Position numbers and translations under genes: made by a program
The notes under the pieces: generated by a model
Seen by the model: only the letters and a program-made list of their open reading frames with translations
The model's database searches: none
What the model was told of the DNA's origin: nothing
Part shown: one piece after another, positions 26,679 through 35,171 of the stretch
Layout: every line of letters starts with the position of its first letter
Position numbering within the stretch: position 1 is the stretch's first letter
DNA from: Desulfotruncus alcoholivorax DSM 16058
GTDB lineage: Bacteria; Bacillota; Desulfotomaculia; Desulfotomaculales; Desulfallaceae
Reading direction: 5' to 3'
DNA length: 64,000 bases
NCBI RefSeq assembly: GCF_000430885.1
Contig: NZ_AUMW01000002.1
Location: 1 to 64,000 of the forward strand

Positions 26679-26921
26679 ATGACCCAATCACCCAAAAACG
26701 ATTTGCTGTACAAACTCATAGATTCTATGACTATTATCAAAGGTTATACCCAATTAGCTAAAGAAGCCGAGCATATAAAATGGTCTCGGAACTATCTGGG
26801 AATTGTATTAAGGGAAATTGACCATGCTTCGTCTCTCCTAAAGAAAGTCGAAATCATCGTTAATAATGAGAGCCGCATCAAAAAAACGAATATTAGAAAA
26901 CCATTAGCTGCTTCAAACTGA
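26679..26921 (+). CDS. Small helical protein resembling a kinase dimerisation (DHp) domain without its histidine
   Basis: An 80-residue protein with the strong ribosome site AAAGGAGGGAG. Residues 8-58 align by eye with the DHp helices of sporulation-type histidine kinases: LIDSMTIIKGYTQL against the usual HEIRNPLTAIKGFLQL, and YLGIVLREIDHASSLLKK against YLEIILEEIDRANxII. The position of the phospho-accepting His is Tyr11 or nearby, and there is no ATPase domain. It could be a decoy or dimerisation partner for kinases, somewhat like Spo0B or Sda in concept. This is inference; no exact family is known to me. Confidence 0.7.
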   Translation: MTQSPKNDLLYKLIDSMTIIKGYTQLAKEAEHIKWSRNYLGIVLREIDHASSLLKKVEIIVNNESRIKKTNIRKPLAASN

Positions 26922-26983
26922 ATGAAATTTCTATGGATAATTAAAACTCCTCCCCTTCTCATTAATGAGGATTAGTCAAAACG

Positions 26984-27006
26984 CCCACGCCTTGTGCGTG
27001 GGTTTT
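26984..27006 (+). terminator. Rho-independent terminator
   Basis: CCCACGC, loop CTTGT, GCGTGGG, then TTTT, about 60 bases after the small DHp-like gene. Confidence 0.75.
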
Positions 27007-27111
27007 ATGCTAAGTCCCCGTTATCAGCTTAAAAAATAACCCGCCTAAAGCAGGAATATAATAAGCATTGAAGAAGTTGCTTCATAATTATCTTTAGTTG
27101 CCGGTGAAAAA

Positions 27112-28011
27112 ATGAACTTATCTTACCTGTTAATTGTTTTTGCGGCCATCACCTGGGGGAGCATCGGTATCGCCGGAGAGGTATTGTTTAATCATGGTTT
27201 TGAACCACAGGATTTAATCTGGTTTAGATGTGCCGTTTGCTTTATAGCCATTTTTCTAATCTGCTTAATCTTTAACCGGTCCCGCATGTTCATTAACCGG
27301 AGAGATTGGCCAATTTTTGTTCTCTATGGCCTCTTTAGTGTGGCATTTTTCTATTATTCTTATTTTAATGCGATTGATCAAACCGGTGTTGCGGTTGCGG
27401 CCGTTTTGCTTTATACCTCACCGGCCATGGTCGTAATCCTCTCCCGCTTTTTATTCAAGGAATCAATCGGCACTATTAAAGTTTTATGCGTTTTCCTGAC
27501 TATCCTTGGCTGTGTCCTGGTGGTAAAAGCCTACGACGTCAATAATTTAAAATTAAATCAAACCGGCATTGTTATGGGATTGCTGGCTGGATTCTTCTAT
27601 TCCACCTACACCCTGTTTGGTAAAAAAACGTCCACCGATTATCATGCATGGACAGTTATTCTTTACTCCCAGGGCTTTGGGCTGTTGTTTTTATCATTAC
27701 TGCATTTTCCCGCAGCTGTTTTCTTCAGGGGTTATGACGCCGGTGTATGGTTTACAATTCTTTATATCGGCCTGGTGCCTACCTTGTTTGCAAATTTTTG
27801 CTTTAATACAGCTTTGAAAAATACCGAGCCCGGGAGGGCCAGCATTGTAGCCACGATTGAACCTGTAGCCGCCGCAATCCTGGCCTACTTTGTTTTCGGC
27901 CAGGTGCTGGAGACTGTTCAAATACTTGGAGCAAGCCTGATTATTTTAGCGGCACTTGTTGTGCAATTACCCGCTGCTAATAAAAAACACCTGCAGGAGG
28001 AAAATGAATAG
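27112..28011 (+). CDS. EamA-family (DMT) transporter
   Basis: A 299-residue inner-membrane protein with about ten hydrophobic helices in two EamA repeats (first TWGSIGIAGEVLF..., second from about residue 150, GLLAGFFYSTYTLFGKK). Such transporters often export amino acids or other metabolites; the substrate cannot be read from sequence. The second repeat ends with EPVAAAILAYFVFGQ, a typical EamA motif. GGTGA precedes the ATG. It is followed after 49 bases by acylphosphatase. Confidence 0.9.
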   Translation: MNLSYLLIVFAAITWGSIGIAGEVLFNHGFEPQDLIWFRCAVCFIAIFLICLIFNRSRMFINRRDWPIFVLYGLFSVAFFYYSYFNAIDQTGVAVAAVLLYTSPAMVVILSRFLFKESIGTIKVLCVFLTILGCVLVVKAYDVNNLKLNQTGIVMGLLAGFFYSTYTLFGKKTSTDYHAWTVILYSQGFGLLFLSLLHFPAAVFFRGYDAGVWFTILYIGLVPTLFANFCFNTALKNTEPGRASIVATIEPVAAAILAYFVFGQVLETVQILGASLIILAALVVQLPAANKKHLQEENE

Positions 28012-28060
28012 CCCGTCGTACAGCAGGACAAAGATAAAATGCATAAGAAAGGTGAAACAT

Positions 28061-28333
28061 ATGGTCAGGAAGCATGTTTATATTTCCGGGCGGGTGCAAG
28101 GAGTGTATTACCGGGAATACACCCGCAGACAAGCGGAACAATTGGGGATCAAAGGATGGGTAAAAAACCTTCCGGACGGCCGGGTTGAGGCAGTATTTGA
28201 GGGAGACCCGGCAGCTGTTGACAATATGCTGGAATGGTGCAATCACGGGTCACCCAATGCCAGCGTTACCGGTATTGAAGTTAATGAGCAACCTGCAGAA
28301 GGACACTTCACTGATTTTAGAATCAGGTTCTAG
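28061..28333 (+). CDS. acyP: Acylphosphatase
   Basis: A 90-residue protein that hydrolyses acyl phosphates such as acetyl phosphate. It has the phosphate-binding loop GRVQGVYYREYTR with its Arg, and the catalytic Asn in GWVKNLPDGRVE. The start at 28061 is supported by AAAGGTG; the longer open frame from 27956 overlaps the transporter and is not family-like. It lies 25 bases before a hypothetical gene with which it may be co-transcribed. Confidence 0.95.
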   Translation: MVRKHVYISGRVQGVYYREYTRRQAEQLGIKGWVKNLPDGRVEAVFEGDPAAVDNMLEWCNHGSPNASVTGIEVNEQPAEGHFTDFRIRF

Positions 28334-28358
28334 CAATATAGGAAATGGAGTGCGATTA

Positions 28359-28763
28359 ATGGGCAAACCTGTGCTTTTGATCCAGGAATTAAGTGAGGAA
28401 AAGCAATATTCCGGCGAATTCAACAACTTAGAGATCATTGCCATAGCAGTATATGGAAAGGACGTGCAAGTTCCCTTACCAGTTGCAACCCAAAGGGTTT
28501 TTGACGGAGAAACTAAATTTAAGTTTCCCACGGAAATAACGGCAGGGGCCACTAAAACCAGGCTAATATATCGATACACCCTAGCCCAGTGGCTGGAACT
28601 ACTTGAAATAACAACCTTACCCGGCTCGCCTGCCGGGCTAAAGCAAATTATGATCCCCGTGCTGTTATACCTGAAAAAAGGCTATCCAGATGTATTTTCA
28701 GATGTTGAATATGATGTTAATTTTGATCCGGGCCAGTACGCGGAGATAATACCAATGCGGTAA
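28359..28763 (+). CDS. Hypothetical protein, 134 residues
   Basis: I do not recognise this family. The product is soluble, mixed alpha/beta by pattern, starting MGKPVLLIQELSEEKQYSGE with GGAG about 8 bases before the ATG, and contains the Thr/Lys-rich stretch EITAGATKTRLIYRYTLAQW. The frame opens as far back as 28185, overlapping acyP in another phase, but that part has no ribosome site. It follows acyP by 25 bases. A weak inverted repeat at about 28768-28805 may end this unit. Confidence 0.7.
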   Translation: MGKPVLLIQELSEEKQYSGEFNNLEIIAIAVYGKDVQVPLPVATQRVFDGETKFKFPTEITAGATKTRLIYRYTLAQWLELLEITTLPGSPAGLKQIMIPVLLYLKKGYPDVFSDVEYDVNFDPGQYAEIIPMR

Positions 28764-28808
28764 GTAAAACGCACACCTGTCATTTTCACCAATGCGTGCG
28801 CTTTTAAC

Positions 28809-28837
28809 TTGACGCTAAATGGCAGTTGTGTTAATTT
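28809..28837 (+). promoter_or_regulatory. Probable promoter of the GntR/acyl-CoA operon
   Basis: TTGACG (28809-28814), a 17-base spacer and TAATTT (28832-28837). The operator-like site at 28849 lies just at the expected transcription start. Confidence 0.6.
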
Positions 28838-28848
28838 AAGCTTATTAG

Positions 28849-28859
28849 TGGTCGAACCA
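28849..28859. promoter_or_regulatory. FadR-type GntR operator
   Basis: TGGTCGAACCA matches the palindromic TNGTNNNACNA consensus of FadR-subfamily GntR regulators. It is centred 12-22 bases after the -10 box and 40 bases before the GntR gene, a position suited to autorepression of the whole operon. Confidence 0.65.
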
Positions 28860-28898
28860 GTCAACCATTCAACTATTCCAATGCTCTGGTGATTGATC

Positions 28899-29594
28899 AT
28901 GCTGCATAAAGTTAAGAAACGGAACCTATACGAGGAAATTGCCAGCCAAATTATGCAAAGCATTTCCGAAGGATATTACAAACCGGGACAACAGCTGCCC
29001 GGCGAACGGGAATTGGCTGCCCAGCTTGGTGTGAACCGCGGATCACTGCGGGAAGCGCTGCGGGTACTTGAATTTATGCGGGTTGTAGAAAAGCGAATTG
29101 GCGAGGGAGTTTTTGTACGCGATCCGGCCAGGGAATCAAGCCTGGAAGCGGTAGTCTTTCGCTTTTTGGCCGAAGACGGCCTGGATCAGGAATCCTTGCA
29201 GGGAGTATGCGAAGCCATCGTAACCGTTGAATCCAGCATGGCCAGGCTTGCAGCCCGCCGGGCCGGGGAAGAAGACCTTGCCCGGCTCAAAGCGCTTGTA
29301 CGGCAGATGAAGCCCGACAATGACGATATAGACACATTCACCAACTTGGACCAGGAATTTCATTTACTGGTGGCACAACTGGGAAAAAGCCCGGTGTTAT
29401 TTTCTGTTGCTTCCTCTATGTGGATTATTATGAAAAAATACGCCCATGCGCTGCACCTATACCCTGAACGAAGAAAAAAATGTGCCGACGGCCACCAATT
29501 AATTGCACAATCCATATGTTCAGGAAATGAGGAACAGGCTTACAAAGAAATGGAACGACATCTTAAAGGAGCGTTCAACGTACTGTTAACCTAG
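28899..29594 (+). CDS. FadR-subfamily GntR regulator
   Basis: A 231-residue repressor or activator with an N-terminal winged helix (GYYKPGQQLPGERELAAQLG, then VNRGSLREALRVLE) and a C-terminal FCD ligand-binding domain of about 150 residues. FCD members bind acyl-CoAs or organic acids, which fits the acyl-CoA genes that follow directly. I use the ATG at 28899 (GGTGAT upstream); a TTG two codons earlier is possible. The operator-like site at 28849-28859 lies before it. Confidence 0.92.
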   Translation: MLHKVKKRNLYEEIASQIMQSISEGYYKPGQQLPGERELAAQLGVNRGSLREALRVLEFMRVVEKRIGEGVFVRDPARESSLEAVVFRFLAEDGLDQESLQGVCEAIVTVESSMARLAARRAGEEDLARLKALVRQMKPDNDDIDTFTNLDQEFHLLVAQLGKSPVLFSVASSMWIIMKKYAHALHLYPERRKKCADGHQLIAQSICSGNEEQAYKEMERHLKGAFNVLLT

Positions 29595-29617
29595 AAAATG
29601 TAAAGGAGTTGATTATA

Positions 29618-31324
29618 TTGGCGCATCCACCTGCGACAGGATCTCTCCCATGGGCCGGGCATTATGACCGGGATGTTCCACAAACTCTGAACTATCCTAA
29701 GGTTCCGGTGTTTGAACTATTTTCAAAAACGATCCGTGATAAGCCTGATGTAATTTCACTGTACTTTTTAGGCCGAAGAATTACTTACCGGGAACTGGGA
29801 GAATACGTTGACAGCGTAGCCTGTGCCCTTATGAATAAAGGCATTGGTTCGGGTGACCGGGTTGCCCTGCTCCTTCCCAATTGCCCGCAATACATTATAA
29901 GTTATTATGCTCTGCTCATGCTTGGCGCAACAGTTGTTCCCACCAACCCCCTCAACACTGAATCAGAACTTTTACATATTGTTAAGGACGGTGGCGTTAA
30001 GGCCGCCATTGCCCTGGACCTATTGGCCGGCAGGCTGGAAGCTGTAAGGAACCGGTGCCGGACAGAAGGAAAACACCACCTGTTGGAACATACCTTTTAC
30101 ACCTCTATGCGTGATTTTTTACCGTTGCCCAAAAACTTGCTGTATCCTTTAAAACAAAAAATCGCCCCTGAAATTAAAGCCACGCTGGCTAAATGCGGCA
30201 AGTTTTCAGATTTGCTCAAAGAGCCGGCACAACTGATCAGTTCTCCCGGAGTTAATATTTTTAATGAGCCCGCCGTCCTTATATACACCGGCGGGACCAC
30301 AGGAAAACCCAAGGGTGTTATGCTTTCCAACTACGCGCTGGTGGTTAACGCACACCATAACATCGCCTGGGTGGGTATATCGACCGGTAGCAGGCTATTA
30401 ACCGTTCTTCCCGTCTTCCATGGTTTTGGCATGAGCGTATGCATGAACGCACCCGTTATCGCAGGAGCATCTATAATTCTCTTACCTCGATTTGACGTTG
30501 AAGAAACGTTAAAAACAATTCATCGTTTTCGCCCAACTCTATTTGCCGGTGTGCCCACTATGTACATCGCATTAATCAACCATCCCCGTCTGGCAAAATA
30601 TGATCTTTCCTCCCTTCAAGGATGCTTTGTCGGCGCCGCGCCTCTGGCCCCGGAAGTTAAGCGGAGATTTGAAGAGCTAACCAAAGGAAAGCTGATGGAG
30701 GGATACGGCCTGACGGAAGCAGTTACGGCAAAATGCGCCAACCCTTACCGTGGAATAAATAAAACCGGCAGCATCGGCATTCCTTTCCCGGACACAATAA
30801 TGAAAGTCGTAGATGTTGAATCGGGTGAAAAGGAACTGCCCACAGGGGAAATTGGTGAAATTGTAATTCAAAGCCCTGACCTGATGCTGGGCTATTTTAA
30901 CCGGCCCGAAGAAACTGCCAATACCATTAGAAACGGTTGGCTTTATACCGGCGACCTTGGTTGCATGGACAAGGACGGCTACTTTTATATAGTAGATCGC
31001 AAAAAAGATCTGATTATAACCGGTGGGTTTAACGTTTACCCGCGAGAGGTGGAAGACGTTTTGTACCAGCACCCGGCCGTGCGTGAAGCATCGGTAATTG
31101 GAGTGCCGGATGATTACCGGGGCGAAATGGTTAAAGCGTTTATAACCTTGAAGGAAGGCAGCGTGACGCGTTCCGAAGATATTATTTCCTTTTGCAAAGA
31201 ACACCTGGTGCCTTATAAAGTTCCACGTAAAATAGAAATTTGCGATAAATTGCCTAAAACAGCCATAGGTAAAATTCTTAAAAGATCCTTAAGAGAAAAG
31301 GAAACTGAGACAACCAAATCATAA
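29618..31324 (+). CDS. AMP-forming acyl-CoA synthetase (fatty or aromatic acid-CoA ligase)
   Basis: A 568-residue adenylating enzyme. It has motif YTGGTTGKPKGVMLS, the adenine motif GYGLTEA, the YTGDLGCMDKDGYFYIVDRKKD hinge region and PKTAIGKILKR with the catalytic Lys. The family covers long-chain fatty acid and aryl acid ligases, so the substrate is open; the neighbouring dehydratase suggests an acid that is activated and then dehydrated or reduced. The start is TTG at 29618, nine bases after AAAGGAG. Confidence 0.9.
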   Translation: MAHPPATGSLPWAGHYDRDVPQTLNYPKVPVFELFSKTIRDKPDVISLYFLGRRITYRELGEYVDSVACALMNKGIGSGDRVALLLPNCPQYIISYYALLMLGATVVPTNPLNTESELLHIVKDGGVKAAIALDLLAGRLEAVRNRCRTEGKHHLLEHTFYTSMRDFLPLPKNLLYPLKQKIAPEIKATLAKCGKFSDLLKEPAQLISSPGVNIFNEPAVLIYTGGTTGKPKGVMLSNYALVVNAHHNIAWVGISTGSRLLTVLPVFHGFGMSVCMNAPVIAGASIILLPRFDVEETLKTIHRFRPTLFAGVPTMYIALINHPRLAKYDLSSLQGCFVGAAPLAPEVKRRFEELTKGKLMEGYGLTEAVTAKCANPYRGINKTGSIGIPFPDTIMKVVDVESGEKELPTGEIGEIVIQSPDLMLGYFNRPEETANTIRNGWLYTGDLGCMDKDGYFYIVDRKKDLIITGGFNVYPREVEDVLYQHPAVREASVIGVPDDYRGEMVKAFITLKEGSVTRSEDIISFCKEHLVPYKVPRKIEICDKLPKTAIGKILKRSLREKETETTKS

Positions 31325-31339
31325 TCTGGAGGTCTGAAG

Positions 31340-32464
31340 ATGTTAAACATGGATCAGAAATTTAAGGGAATTGATCAGATTGATTTATTAATCGATGAAG
31401 CTGGTTTGAATGGAGATAAACGCAGGGAACGTTACCCGGACCGTAAGTTTTATGGTTTTTTTTGCAGCTATCTGCCGGAAGAGTTGGTTTTGGCTGCAGG
31501 CATGCAACCTTTACGCCTTTTCCCCTCCTCCCTTCAGGGCACTCCGGCGGAACTGCCGGCATACTGCTGTTCGCTGGCCAAAGGCACTTTAAGCCTGGCC
31601 AAACCTGGCACTTATGATGACCTGGCCGGTTATGGTTTTGTCCATACCTGCGATACTATGCAATGCCTCGGTGGGATCTGGAAAGATATTGTAAGCCAGG
31701 ATAAAACTTATATGATAGTTCCGCCGGTAATGCTTGGAGCACCAGGCGCCGACAAATATTTCCGGATAGAAGCTGAAAACTTATTATTCGCTCTTGGCCA
31801 ACTCAATAAAAGCAACCCCGGCAATAGTGAAGTTGCCGCTGCTTTAAAACTTTGCCGGCAGGTCAGGCAACTGGCCGGGGAACTTGACCAATTGCGGCCA
31901 ATGCTGCCTTCACAGCTGGTGTCCGCACTGCTGCGGGCTGGACAGGTAATGCCGCGGGAGGAGTATGTCTCCGCGCTGCAAAATGCATTACCGGTACTTA
32001 AGGAAAAGGCTGAGGAAGCCGGCGCCCGCAAAAAGCTGCTGGTAACGGGCGCCGTACTGGAAAACGACAGTTTCTTCAGCATGGTGGAAGAACTGGGCGG
32101 CCGGGTTGTAGCTGACGATACCTGTACCGGATACCGTCATTTCATTGAGCCTCCAATAAAAGAGGAAACCGAAAATCTGATGCAAACATTGATCAACCGC
32201 TACATAGAAATGCCACCCTGTCCCTGCCGCAACAGGGGATTGGATACACGATTAAATTATCTTGAAAGCCTGGCCCGCAGGCGCGGGGCGGCAGCAGCGA
32301 TAATATTAATCAGAAAATATTGCGACCCCCATGCCTGGGATGCGGTTCCACTGGCCAAGGGCCTGCGGGACGCGGGCATTCAGGTGCTGGTTATGGAATT
32401 GGAAGGCGCCGGTGTTGGCGGTCAGGAGCGCACACGGCTGCAAGCATTCATCGAAAGTCTATAA
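31340..32464 (+). CDS. 2-hydroxyacyl-CoA dehydratase family, HgdB/BadD-like subunit
   Basis: A 374-residue subunit of the radical dehydratase/benzoyl-CoA reductase superfamily (HGD-D). Cysteines likely to hold a [4Fe-4S] cluster occur in LPAYCCSLAKG, HTCDTMQCLGG and KYCDPHAWD; the end VLVMELEGAG...QERTRLQAFIESL is family-typical. GGAGGT lies 8 bases before the ATG. With the next gene it should form a heterodimer whose ketyl radical chemistry removes water from (R)-2-hydroxyacyl-CoA, or reduces an aryl-CoA. The substrate is not determined. Confidence 0.9.
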   Translation: MLNMDQKFKGIDQIDLLIDEAGLNGDKRRERYPDRKFYGFFCSYLPEELVLAAGMQPLRLFPSSLQGTPAELPAYCCSLAKGTLSLAKPGTYDDLAGYGFVHTCDTMQCLGGIWKDIVSQDKTYMIVPPVMLGAPGADKYFRIEAENLLFALGQLNKSNPGNSEVAAALKLCRQVRQLAGELDQLRPMLPSQLVSALLRAGQVMPREEYVSALQNALPVLKEKAEEAGARKKLLVTGAVLENDSFFSMVEELGGRVVADDTCTGYRHFIEPPIKEETENLMQTLINRYIEMPPCPCRNRGLDTRLNYLESLARRRGAAAAIILIRKYCDPHAWDAVPLAKGLRDAGIQVLVMELEGAGVGGQERTRLQAFIESL

Positions 32465-32495
32465 ATACAAATATGAAAGGAGAGGGAAATCAGCC

Positions 32496-33719
32496 ATGGG
32501 ACAACAGCGGCGTTATAAACAACTCGAAAGCACTGCTCAATTAAAAAAGTTAATAACCAGGTATTACGCTCTTTCCCGTTATCACCGGCTCTGGGGCAGA
32601 CCGCTCAAACGGCCGTTGGCCTGGGTAACCAGCGGTGCGCCTGTTGAATTGCTCAGGGCCTTTAAAATACATTCTGTTTACCCCGAGCAGTATGGGGCGC
32701 TTTGCAGCACCAGCAAAGCCACTTTGGGGCTTTGCCAGGAGGCTGAAGCCGCCGGCTACTCGCCCGACCTTTGCTCCTACGCCACCTCCAACATTGGTTC
32801 AGTATTAAAAGCAGACATTGCCCCGATGAAGGGGCTACCCAAGCCGGACCTGGTGGTTGCCTGCAACAACATTTGCGGCACGGTGCTTAAGTGGTATGAA
32901 GCGTTGGCCCGCCATTTTCAAGTGCCGCTCATCGTCATTGACACGCCGTTTCTGACCGGAGACATGACAGACCACGCCAAAGAGTATGTTTTAGAGCAAT
33001 TCAAGGATTTAATTTCACAAATGGAAAAGCTTACAGGCCGGAATTTCAACCCCGGGGAATTGGGCAAAATCAGTGATTTAAGCAATGAAGCTGTCGGTCT
33101 CTGGAAGGAAATTAGAGGTTTGTGCCGGGCCAAGCCTTCACCGTTAAACGGCCCCGATTTATTTATCCATATGGCACCGATTGTGGTTTTGCGGGGCACC
33201 CGGGAGGCTGCGGATTATTATAGGTTGCTTAAGGATGAAGTGAAGAAAAGGGTGGAGCGTGAAGAAAGCGCACTTGAAGAGGAAAAGATCCGCCTGGTTT
33301 GGGATAACATTGCCATCTGGAGCAACATGTTTAAATTTTTCAAAATGTTTTCCGAACGGGGCGCCTGTTTTGTAACAGACACATACACTGGAGGCTGGTC
33401 CATGGAAATAGCGCCGGGGGATCCATTGGAGAGCCTGGCGGCTACATATACCGAAGTCTTTTTAAACCGCTCACCGGAATTCCGGGCCAAGCAAATTATT
33501 GACCTGATCAAAGAATTTAAAGCTGATGGTTTTGTAATGCATTCCAACCGTTCTTGCAAACCTTATTCGTTAGTGCAAGAGGTTATTCGAAAACGGGTCA
33601 TGCAGGAAACCGGTGTGCCCGGTTTGGTGGTCGAGGCGGATATGGCTGACCCGCGGGCTTTCGCAGAAGAACCCATACGCAACCGGGTCCAGGCGTTTTT
33701 AGAAACATTAAGTGATTGA
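32496..33719 (+). CDS. 2-hydroxyacyl-CoA dehydratase family, HgdA/BadE-like subunit
   Basis: A 407-residue partner subunit. It has WVTSGAPVELLRAF near the N terminus, cysteines in GALCSTSKAT, DLCSYATSNIG and ACNNICGTV, and the C-terminal DGFVMHSNRSCKPYSL. The ATG at 32496 is set by AAAGGAGAGGG; the frame is open from 32331, which would overlap the upstream subunit without a ribosome site. It lies 31 bases after the first subunit and 20 before the activator, the standard arrangement. Confidence 0.9.
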   Translation: MGQQRRYKQLESTAQLKKLITRYYALSRYHRLWGRPLKRPLAWVTSGAPVELLRAFKIHSVYPEQYGALCSTSKATLGLCQEAEAAGYSPDLCSYATSNIGSVLKADIAPMKGLPKPDLVVACNNICGTVLKWYEALARHFQVPLIVIDTPFLTGDMTDHAKEYVLEQFKDLISQMEKLTGRNFNPGELGKISDLSNEAVGLWKEIRGLCRAKPSPLNGPDLFIHMAPIVVLRGTREAADYYRLLKDEVKKRVEREESALEEEKIRLVWDNIAIWSNMFKFFKMFSERGACFVTDTYTGGWSMEIAPGDPLESLAATYTEVFLNRSPEFRAKQIIDLIKEFKADGFVMHSNRSCKPYSLVQEVIRKRVMQETGVPGLVVEADMADPRAFAEEPIRNRVQAFLETLSD

Positions 33720-33739
33720 CCAGACCGGAGGTGTAATAA

Positions 33740-34522
33740 ATGGCAAAATTTTATCTGGGCGTCGATATTGGATCACTCACTACCAAGATTGTCTTAATTA
33801 ATGATGCAGCAGAAATCGTGGGCCGGGCAACCGGCAGGTCCGGATATAGCGGAAAAGAGATAGCAATGCGCCTGGCGGCGGGTTTGCTGGAAAACAACGG
33901 GCTAAAAACCAGTGAAGTGGTTGCAACTGTTGCCACCGGTTATGGCCGGGTCACTTTTCCGGCTGACCGGGAGATATCGGAAATCACTTGCCAGGCCAGG
34001 GGCATAGCCCATTTGTTCAACAGGGCCAGAACTGTAATTGATATTGGCGGGCAGGACAGTAAGGTAATAAAGCTGTTGCCCGGCGGAAAAGTTGCTGATT
34101 TTGCCATGAACGATAAATGCGCAGCGGGGACCGGCCGCTTCCTGGAAGTTATGGCCGGAGCACTGGAGGTAAAGGTTGAAGAACTGGGTGACCTGGCGGC
34201 CCGGGCCGGGGAAAGCTGTCCCATATCCTCAATTTGCACCGTATTTGCCGAATCCGAAATTATCTCTCATATCTCTGCCGGTAAATCCAAGCCTGATATC
34301 GTAGCCGGAGTTTGCGATTCCGTGGCGGCTCGGGTAACCTCGATGACCGCCAGGACAGGATTGGAACAGGAAGTTGTTTTTACCGGCGGAGTGGCGCGTA
34401 ACAATGGTGTGGTCAACGCCCTGGCCAGGCATTTGGGCTGCACTCTTTCGGTTCCTCCGGAGCCGGAAATAACAGCGGCGCTGGGCGCTGCCCTGTCTGC
34501 ACTTGGTTTTAGTAAAAACTAA
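33740..34522 (+). CDS. 2-hydroxyacyl-CoA dehydratase activator (HgdC-type ATPase)
   Basis: A 260-residue ASKHA-fold ATPase that injects one electron into the dehydratase with ATP hydrolysis. It starts YLGVDIGSLTTKIVL, has the DIGGQDSKVI phosphate motif, and keeps the two cysteines that hold the [4Fe-4S] cluster at the homodimer interface, Cys127 (NDKCAAGTG) and Cys166 (SSICTVFAE). These are the same positions as in the Acidaminococcus enzyme. It is the last gene of the operon starting at the GntR regulator. Confidence 0.95.
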   Translation: MAKFYLGVDIGSLTTKIVLINDAAEIVGRATGRSGYSGKEIAMRLAAGLLENNGLKTSEVVATVATGYGRVTFPADREISEITCQARGIAHLFNRARTVIDIGGQDSKVIKLLPGGKVADFAMNDKCAAGTGRFLEVMAGALEVKVEELGDLAARAGESCPISSICTVFAESEIISHISAGKSKPDIVAGVCDSVAARVTSMTARTGLEQEVVFTGGVARNNGVVNALARHLGCTLSVPPEPEITAALGAALSALGFSKN

Positions 34523-34608
34523 ATGAATCCATATAGGTGGGGAGGTTCACTTCCGACTGTGCAGGACAAAGGGTTGCAAACCTTTGATAGCGTACCGCTT
34601 CCCTGGGG

Positions 34609-34822
34609 CTATATAGAAAGGACAACCCTGACGCCGGCATTATCAGACTAGGCATCGGGGTGATCATGGGACTTTTTCGATAAGCTAATGAAGGTCGCCA
34701 ACGTGGTGGGGACCCCCGGTGCCGGTTTTGGGGCAAACGGAGAGGGATACTTCAGGTTAACCGCCTTCGGTACCAGGGAAAACACCGAAAGGGCCGTTGA
34801 GAGGATCAGGACCAGGATGTAG
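34609..34822 (+). pseudogene. dapL: dapL (LL-diaminopimelate aminotransferase) remnant with large internal deletion
   Basis: The first part reads LYRKDNPDAGIIRLGIG, matching the N-terminal region of LL-diaminopimelate aminotransferase. After about 34665, in another phase, it reads [20 protein letters not shown] and then [20 protein letters not shown], the C terminus of the same enzyme. Roughly 300 residues between them, including the PLP lysine, are gone. There are stops upstream and no start. It is certainly non-functional; an intact copy would have to lie elsewhere. Confidence 0.75.
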
Positions 34823-34952
34823 TTCCAGAATATGTGGAATGCGCAACAGTTGCCTTCGAGAATCAATCTTTCCAACCCCGCCTACGCCGATTTTTACAGC
34901 GAGGCCACGGTAGTGATATGGGAAGAAAGAGACTCTCCCAAACCGGTCATCC

Positions 34953-35081
34953 TCAAAAGGCGTTCCCATCGAATTTGCGGTAGCGGCAGCAAGGCACTCC
35001 CAGCGAAAAAACCTGGCCGGGGCGTTTATTGAATTTCTTACCGGCAAGGAAGGGGGAAGCATCTGGAAGAATGCGGCCTGA
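34953..35081 (+). pseudogene. Remnant of a periplasmic substrate-binding protein (ModA-like C terminus)
   Basis: This 42-codon frame reads SKGVPIEFAVAA, then NLAGAFIEFLTGKEGGSIW, which resembles the C-terminal end of molybdate/tungstate-type ABC binding proteins (PIEFAVA, FIEFLTGKEG). No upstream part in frame is recognisable. The stretch between it and the dapL relic (34823-34952) also looks coding-derived but is not identified. Rough family assignment only. Confidence 0.45.
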
Positions 35082-35171
35082 TACCGTGCTGATTAGATTC
35101 GCCGGCCGGGAATATTATGGCCCCCCCAATTTCATTGCCGCTGCCCTTGTCCGGTGAAACCGGCGCAGAAA

